20,754 bases of DNA, taken from positions 1 to 20,754 of the forward strand of contig JACQWH010000022.1 in the NCBI GenBank assembly GCA_016209345.1, read 5' to 3'. Shown in pieces: positions 20,603 through 20,754 of this stretch (the stretch's first letter is position 1; every line of letters starts with the position of its first letter). Under the pieces are notes generated by a model that had not been told where the DNA came from, did no database searches, and saw nothing but the letters and a program-made list of their open reading frames with translations. The stretch is from Candidatus Uhrbacteria bacterium. Its GTDB lineage: Bacteria > Patescibacteriota > Patescibacteriia > JACQRZ01. Position numbers and translations under genes: made by a program.

Positions 20603-20754
20603 GTGAACGCTCGCAAGATCAGCCGGGTTTTTTTTGCCACCGCCCTCACCATGGCCGGCTGCCAGCAGGTGCCCGTGCGCCTGCTCGGCAGCGGCACCAC
20701 CGCGCCGACCGCCACCCTCCCCACCACCGCGCCCACCGCCACCCTCCCCACCAC
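20603..20754 (+). CDS. Start of a lipoprotein gene, cut by the window end
   Basis: Only 50 codons are visible. GTG 20603 follows a good SD, AGGAG at 20591-20595, with 7 bases between. The protein begins MNARKISRVFFATALTMAGC: positive residues, a short hydrophobic stretch and a lipobox-like MAGC with Cys20, so it is probably a lipid-anchored surface protein. After the Cys come QQVPVRLLGSG and then nine-residue repeats rich in Pro, Thr and Ala (TAPTATLPT). The DNA is far more GC-rich than the AAA+ gene and the repeat zone before it, and the presence of an SD differs from the core genes. It may be a recent acquisition. The function of the missing remainder cannot be judged. Confidence 0.6.
   Translation, partial: MNARKISRVFFATALTMAGCQQVPVRLLGSGTTAPTATLPTTAPTATLPT
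20699..20754 (+). repeat. 27-bp tandem repeat in the lipoprotein gene
   Basis: Two 27-bp units (20699-20725 and 20726-20752) differ at one base, and a third begins at the window end. Nine codons per unit keep the frame, encoding TAPTATLPT. The array may continue beyond the window. Confidence 0.85.

Noticed and set aside
1..20754. CRISPR array
   Set aside because: No regularly spaced direct repeats with unique spacers. The tandem repeats found are short, adjacent and either coding or AT-rich.

Overview
The window looks like part of a small-genome Patescibacteria/CPR chromosome, most likely a Parcubacteria relative. The evidence is indirect. Most housekeeping genes have no visible Shine-Dalgarno (SD) sequence. 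RNase J seems to carry a basic N-terminal extension. Short intergenic repeats sit between genes and even inside rsmA. There is also a very large secreted Cys-rich protein next to a calcium-repeat membrane protein. TGA ends three clear genes (RNase J, the sugar phosphomutase and the MFS gene), so the code with TGA read as glycine is excluded.

Layout. 1-2645 (+): RNase J and glutamate racemase overlap by ATGA and are probably one operon. 2652-2676: a 25-bp palindrome, present three times in the window, separates them from the minus-strand pair trpS and phosphomanno/phosphoglucomutase. 5206-5410 (-): a tRNA, best read as Ala(CGC), preceded by a candidate small RNA with its own promoter and intrinsic terminator. 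5418-8403 (+): an MFS transporter, rsmA and a membrane-anchored thrombospondin-type-3 protein. 8404-8971: an S23/four-helix-bundle gene between AT-rich inverted repeats. 8972-17800 (+): a single 2942-residue secreted protein that fills over 40% of the window, with a signal peptide, a helical N-terminal part, a repetitive Cys-rich core and two carbohydrate-binding-module-like domains.

17801-20754 has an accessory character: a MntA-type nucleotidyltransferase and a HepT-type HEPN toxin fused in one chain, repeat scars, an AAA+/DUF4143 ATPase with its own sigma70-type promoter, a nested inverted-repeat element of about 178 bp, and the start of a GC-rich lipoprotein gene with 27-bp tandem repeats that is cut by the window end.

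Functionally, the left part covers RNA processing, peptidoglycan precursor supply, tRNA charging, sugar-phosphate supply and ribosome maturation. The middle is devoted to the cell surface. The right part looks like a defence, toxin-antitoxin or mobile-element zone. The strongest leads are the giant protein with its calcium-repeat neighbour, the one-chain MntA-HepT fusion, the repeated palindrome and in-gene repeat insertions, the S23 cassette, and the tRNA-adjacent small RNA.
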